From the NCBI RefSeq assembly GCF_003814875.1, contig NZ_RKQF01000001.1:8866001-8930000 (forward strand): a DNA stretch of 64,000 nt. Reading direction: 5' to 3'. Both the position numbers and the translations under genes were made by a program. This document shows, in pieces, positions 61,009 through 64,000 of the stretch (the stretch's first letter is position 1; the number at the start of each line of letters is the position of its first letter). The notes below the pieces were generated by a model, which was given only the letters and a program-made list of their open reading frames with translations, did no database searches and was not told where the DNA came from. This DNA is from Streptomyces sp. Ag109_O5-1. Its GTDB lineage: Bacteria; Actinomycetota; Actinomycetes; Streptomycetales; Streptomycetaceae.

Positions 61009-62025
61009 ATGTCCCTTTCCTCGTACGACCGTTACCCCCTCCTCTTCGGCCCCTCGCCGGTGCACCCGCTGGAGCGCCTCACCGCTCACCTCGGCGGCGC
61101 CGCGCTGTGGGCCAAGCGGGAGGACTGCAACTCGGGCATCGCGTACGGCGGGAACAAGACGCGCAAGCTGGAGTACCTGGTCGCCGACGCCCTCGCCAAG
61201 GGCTGCGACACCCTCGTCTCCATCGGCGGGGTGCAGTCCAACCACACCCGCCAGGTCGCCGCCGTCGCCGCCCGCGCCGGACTCAAGTGCGTGCTGGTGC
61301 AGGAGAGTTGGGTGGAGTGGCCGGACTCCGTGTACGACAAGGTCGGCAACATCCTCATCAGCAGGCTGGCCGGGGCCGATGTACGCCTCGTCCGGGCCGG
61401 GTTCGGGATCGGCTTCAAGGAGAGCTGGGAACTGGCGCTGCGTGAGGTGGAGGAGTCGGGCGGCAAGCCGTACGCCATCCCGGCCGGCGCCTCCGACCAC
61501 CCCTTCGGCGGCCTCGGCTTCGCCAACTGGGCGTACGAAGTCGCGGAGCAGGAGCAGCAGTTGGGCGTCTTCTTCGACACGGTGATCGTCTGTTCGGTGA
61601 CCGGCTCGACCCAGGCCGGCATGGTCGCCGGGTTCGCCGCGCTGGAGGAGGCGGGCGGTCGCGAGCGCCGGGTCATCGGCATCGACGCCTCCGCCAAGCC
61701 CGCCGAGACCCGCGAACAGGTGGCCAGGATCGCCCACCGCACCGGCCGGCTCATAGGCGTCAAGCGGGAGCTGACCGTCGACGACGTCGAACTCGACGAG
61801 CGCTACCACGCGGGCATCTACGGCGTCCCGGACGACACCACCCTGGAGGCGATGCGCCTCGCGGCCCGCACGGAGGGCATGGTGACGGACCCGGTGTACG
61901 AGGGGAAGTCGATGGCGGGGATGGTCGACCTGGTCGAACGGGGCGAGATCGGCACCGACTCCACGGTCCTCTACGCCCACCTGGGCGGCCAGCCTGCACT
62001 GAACGCGTACAGCGCGGTGATCTAG
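61009..62025 (+). CDS. acdS: 1-aminocyclopropane-1-carboxylate deaminase
   Basis: 338 residues, fold-type II PLP enzyme; opens ACC to 2-oxobutyrate and ammonia, lowering plant ethylene. PLP Lys in YGGNKTRKLEY (about residue 51) and SIGGVQSNHTRQVAAVA. VQESWVEWPDSVYDKVGNI and the C-terminal DPVYEGKSMAGM plus LYAHLGGQPALNAYS match true ACC deaminases: the Glu of YEGKS and the Leu of HLGG are the residues that separate them from D-cysteine desulfhydrase. AGGAGG 5-10 nt before the ATG. Likely co-regulated with the GntR gene. Confidence 0.93.
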   Translation: MSLSSYDRYPLLFGPSPVHPLERLTAHLGGAALWAKREDCNSGIAYGGNKTRKLEYLVADALAKGCDTLVSIGGVQSNHTRQVAAVAARAGLKCVLVQESWVEWPDSVYDKVGNILISRLAGADVRLVRAGFGIGFKESWELALREVEESGGKPYAIPAGASDHPFGGLGFANWAYEVAEQEQQLGVFFDTVIVCSVTGSTQAGMVAGFAALEEAGGRERRVIGIDASAKPAETREQVARIAHRTGRLIGVKRELTVDDVELDERYHAGIYGVPDDTTLEAMRLAARTEGMVTDPVYEGKSMAGMVDLVERGEIGTDSTVLYAHLGGQPALNAYSAVI

Positions 62026-62048
62026 CCGCGGGCTCGGCTCGGCGGGGA

Positions 62049-62088
62049 AGGTGCCCCGGTCGGTCCGTGCCGGTGGACCGGGGCACCT
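62049..62088. terminator. Terminator after acdS
   Basis: Perfect 12-bp stem AGGTGCCCCGGT / ACCGGGGCACCT; the 16-nt loop can pair further. It sits between acdS and the convergent hydrolase fragment and can serve both. Confidence 0.85.
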
Positions 62089-62098
62089 GTCGCGAGCG

Positions 62099-62375
62099 TC
62101 AGCTGATCGCCTCGGCGGCGTCACCGATGAGATCGGCGACGACCTTGGGGTGGCTGATCATCACGACGTGGGACGAGTTCGGCACTTCGACGACCTTGCG
62201 CGCGCTCGCACGGCTGTACATCCAGCGCTCGCAAGCCGGCGGAATCGCCTTGTCCCGGCCGGCGACCAGGCCCCACGACGGGATCGTCTTCCAGGCCGCG
62301 GCCGTGGTCGGGTGGATGAAGGAACCGGCGTCGAACGGCCGCTGCGTGGCCTGCAGGACCCGGAAGTCAGCGGTC
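62099..62375 (-). pseudogene. Alpha/beta hydrolase C-terminal fragment
   Basis: The minus strand encodes about 90 residues that match the end of an alpha/beta hydrolase: ATQRPFDAGSF...WKTIPSWGLVAGRDKAIPPACERWM...VVEVPNSSHVVMISHP...DLIGDAAEAIS, with the C-terminal catalytic His (SSHVV) and stop at 62099. The first two thirds, with the nucleophile elbow, are missing. The frame upstream of about 62375 is unrelated. Remnant of a once complete gene. Confidence 0.75.
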
Positions 62376-62454
62376 GGTATCCGCCGACGGTTCGCCGAAG
62401 CGGCTCGCAGTGGCTGTGGAGTCTGCTGGAGCGGTTCGACTTGGGGCTCGACCG

Positions 62455-62512
62455 CGTGGCCGTGACCAGCCCCCACCCACCCGCAGCCGACACACGACCC
62501 CACAGCGACAAG
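62455..62512 (+). repeat. REP-like fragment
   Basis: GTGACCAGCCCCCACCCACC followed by CGCAGCCGACACACGACCC resembles the second half of the Streptomyces intergenic repeat noted at 23142. It lies between two gene fragments, which suggests past rearrangement here. Confidence 0.4.
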
Positions 62513-62579
62513 GTGCACTTCGTGCGGGCCGACGATCAACAACGCGAGACGCGCGCCGGGCGGCCAACTCCTGCACGAC

Positions 62580-63032
62580 ATGCGGGAGGTGATCCACCGG
62601 ATCGACTTCTTCACCTCGCTCTTCCACACGGTCGTGGTGGCCACGGTCGGCACCCTGCTCGTGCTGTTCTTCGACTCCCTGGCCGCCTTCGTGTTCGCCA
62701 AATACGCGTTCCCGGGCCGGAAGATCCTGTTCGGCGTTCTGCCGGCCACCTACATGATCCCGGCGCAGCTGTCGCTGGTCCCGCAGTTCGTCACCATGGC
62801 CCACTTCGGCTGGGCCGGCACCCTGAAGGCGCTGATCGTCCCGGGGGCGGCCAACGCGTTCGGCATCTTCTGGATGCGCCAGTACGCGCAGAACTCCCTG
62901 CCCGACGAACTCCTCGACGCCGGACGTATCGACGGGGCCGGCTTCTTCCGCCTGTACTGGCAGGTGGCGATGCCGCTCTTCGGAGCCCGGCGGTTCCTGC
63001 GGGACCTGGCGGCGGGGGCGACGAAGATGTAG
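62580..63032 (+). pseudogene. Sugar ABC transporter permease, truncated at both ends
   Basis: 150 codons matching the centre of a MalG-type permease: FFTSLFHTVVVATVGT, a helix, YAFPGRKILFGVLPATYMIPAQLSLVPQF, and the EAA-loop form LPDELLDAGRIDGAGFFRLYWQVAMPL. The first about 80 residues (first membrane helix) and the last about 65 (final helices) of a normal 280-residue permease are absent; after MPLFG the sequence is unrelated. No binding protein, partner permease or ATPase is nearby. Not expected to function. Confidence 0.75.
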
Positions 63033-63040
63033 CCGGCCTC

Positions 63041-64000
63041 CTAGGCCTCCTGTCGGCGTGGGCTCGTGATCACGAACGCCGCCACCAGGAAGGCGGCCAG
63101 CGCGACCAGCGATCCGATGCCGAAGGCGCGGGCGGCGCCATGGGTGAGGATCTCGGCGGGCGTGCCGGTCGTGTGCCTGGTCACGGTGCCGTACACCGTG
63201 ACCAGGACGGCGAGTCCCAGAGTCCCGCCCAGCCACTGCAGGGTCTGCAGCAGTCCGGAGGCGGCGCCCGCCTCCCGGGGCTCGATGCGGGCGAGGATGG
63301 TCGCGTTCAGGGGCATGAAGCTCAGGCCGACGCCCGCGCCCAACAACAGCAGCGGGCCGAGCAGCCCGGTGGCGTAACCGTCGCCGGGCCGCAGCCGCCA
63401 CAGCCAGCCGCCGGCGACGGCGAGCAGGGCGATGCCGGTGAGCAGCAGTGGCTTGGCCCCGAAGCGGGCCAGCAGCCGCGGCAGCACCCGCACCACCGCG
63501 AACATCGTCAGGGTCATGGGAAGGAACGCGAACCCGGCGCGCAACGGGCTGTACTCCAGGACCTGCTGGCAGATGAGGGTGAGGAAGTAGAAGGCGCCGA
63601 ACATGCCCGCGGGCAGCAGCATGACGGTGAGGTAGCCGCCCGCCCGGTCGCGGTCGGCGAACAGCCCGAGCGGCATGACCGGTTGACCGGCCCGGGACTC
63701 GATCAGGGCGAAGCCGAAGAGCAGCGCGACCGCGCAACTGAACCCGAGCAGGGCCTGGGTGTCGCTCCACCCGTCCTCGGAGACCCGGATGAACGCGTAC
63801 ACCAGCGAGGTCGTCCCGGCCGTCCCGGTCAGCGCGCCGGCCAGGTCGAAGCGGCCCGCGTGCCGCGGGGTCTCGGTCACGAAGCGGGGCAGGGCCAGGA
63901 ACAGGCCGATGCCGATGGGCACGTTGATGAGCAGGGCCCAGCGCCAGGACGCCCACGAGGTGAGCATGCCGCCCAGGACCAGACCGACGGAGCCGCCGAT
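63041..64000 (-). CDS. MFS drug-exporter-type transporter, 5' end outside window
   Basis: The last 320 residues of a DHA2-type (14-helix) major facilitator; the frame runs through the window edge (IGGSVGLVLGGML...). WRWALLINVPIGIGLFLALPRFV is the usual motif after helix 6 in QacA/EmrB-like pumps, and ILARIEPREAGAASGLLQTLQWLGGTLGLAV is the late motif. The C-terminal stop is at 63041. Substrate unknown; export of drugs or own metabolites is the family norm. Confidence 0.9.
   Translation of the reverse strand: MGGSVGLVLGGMLTSWASWRWALLINVPIGIGLFLALPRFVTETPRHAGRFDLAGALTGTAGTTSLVYAFIRVSEDGWSDTQALLGFSCAVALLFGFALIESRAGQPVMPLGLFADRDRAGGYLTVMLLPAGMFGAFYFLTLICQQVLEYSPLRAGFAFLPMTLTMFAVVRVLPRLLARFGAKPLLLTGIALLAVAGGWLWRLRPGDGYATGLLGPLLLLGAGVGLSFMPLNATILARIEPREAGAASGLLQTLQWLGGTLGLAVLVTVYGTVTRHTTGTPAEILTHGAARAFGIGSLVALAAFLVAAFVITSPRRQEA

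Noticed and set aside
62580..63032. An intact sugar permease
   Set aside because: Helices at both ends are missing and the sequence after the EAA loop is unrelated; no other transporter component is nearby.

Overview
The window is Streptomyces chromosomal DNA, or a very close relative. It is GC-rich throughout, starts are often GTG, most operons use ATGA or GTGA overlaps, and whiA is present. The gene order uvrC-rapZ-yvcK-whiA, gap-pgk-tpiA-secG, pgi, tkt-tal-zwf-opcA-pgl, ctaB, ctaA, suf operon, dapD is the one I know from the core of Streptomyces chromosomes. There is no CRISPR array, intact insertion sequence, rRNA gene, complete tRNA gene or polyketide/NRPS cluster.

Layout. 1-5.0 kb: uvrC (5' end outside the window), rapZ, yvcK and whiA in one overlapping operon closed by a hairpin terminator. 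5.2-8.1 kb: a large secreted M14 zinc carboxypeptidase. 8.4-12.0 kb: lower glycolysis (gap, pgk, tpiA) plus secG, then an RbpA-family RNA polymerase-binding protein behind a candidate SigR promoter. 13.0-21.4 kb: pgi converging on the minus-strand pentose-phosphate operon tkt-tal-zwf-opcA-pgl. Together these cover both routes out of glucose-6-phosphate. 21.8-28.9 kb: haem A synthesis (ctaB, ctaA) with small conserved genes between them, an ABC-2 exporter and an aminoglycoside N(3)-acetyltransferase homologue. 29.1-35.7 kb: the complete suf Fe-S assembly operon (sufR-B-D-Rieske-C-S-U-DUF59) with a SufR operator and a possible iron box. 35.7-38.9 kb: an AbfB-domain exported protein, an SMR pump with its TetR regulator, and dapD. 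39.3-40.2 kb: a decayed PAS/ATPase regulator gene. 40.2-47.1 kb: a PQQ-propeller protein, a GH26-like lipoprotein and a MatAB-like polysaccharide synthesis unit. 47.4-56.5 kb: accessory and hypothetical genes, including a dapA homologue, a hendecad-repeat membrane protein, an ArsR/SRPBCC pair and a secreted nuclease. 56.7-58.2 kb: a Tat-exported PhoX phosphatase behind a PHO box. 58.2-60.2 kb: a bacterial Ro60 orthologue (Rsr) preceded by two tandem Y-RNA-like elements. 60.3-62.0 kb: a GntR regulator and ACC deaminase. 62.1-64.0 kb: eroded gene fragments, then an MFS exporter cut by the window end.

The most interesting region is 58.2-60.2 kb. Two non-coding elements each contain a T-arm and a D-arm in circularly permuted order: the T-arm comes first, then an acceptor-like stem closed by a 4-5 nt loop, then the D-arm. 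Each is enclosed by outer pairing strands. This matches the known layout of bacterial Y RNAs that mimic tRNA, next to the gene for the Ro protein that binds them. The two modules resemble different tRNAs, and one D-arm is leucine-like. Other points worth a second look are the CTG start that zwf appears to need, a 116-bp duplication that creates a coupled 39-codon ORF in an ABC operon, and several strong uncharacterised palindromes.
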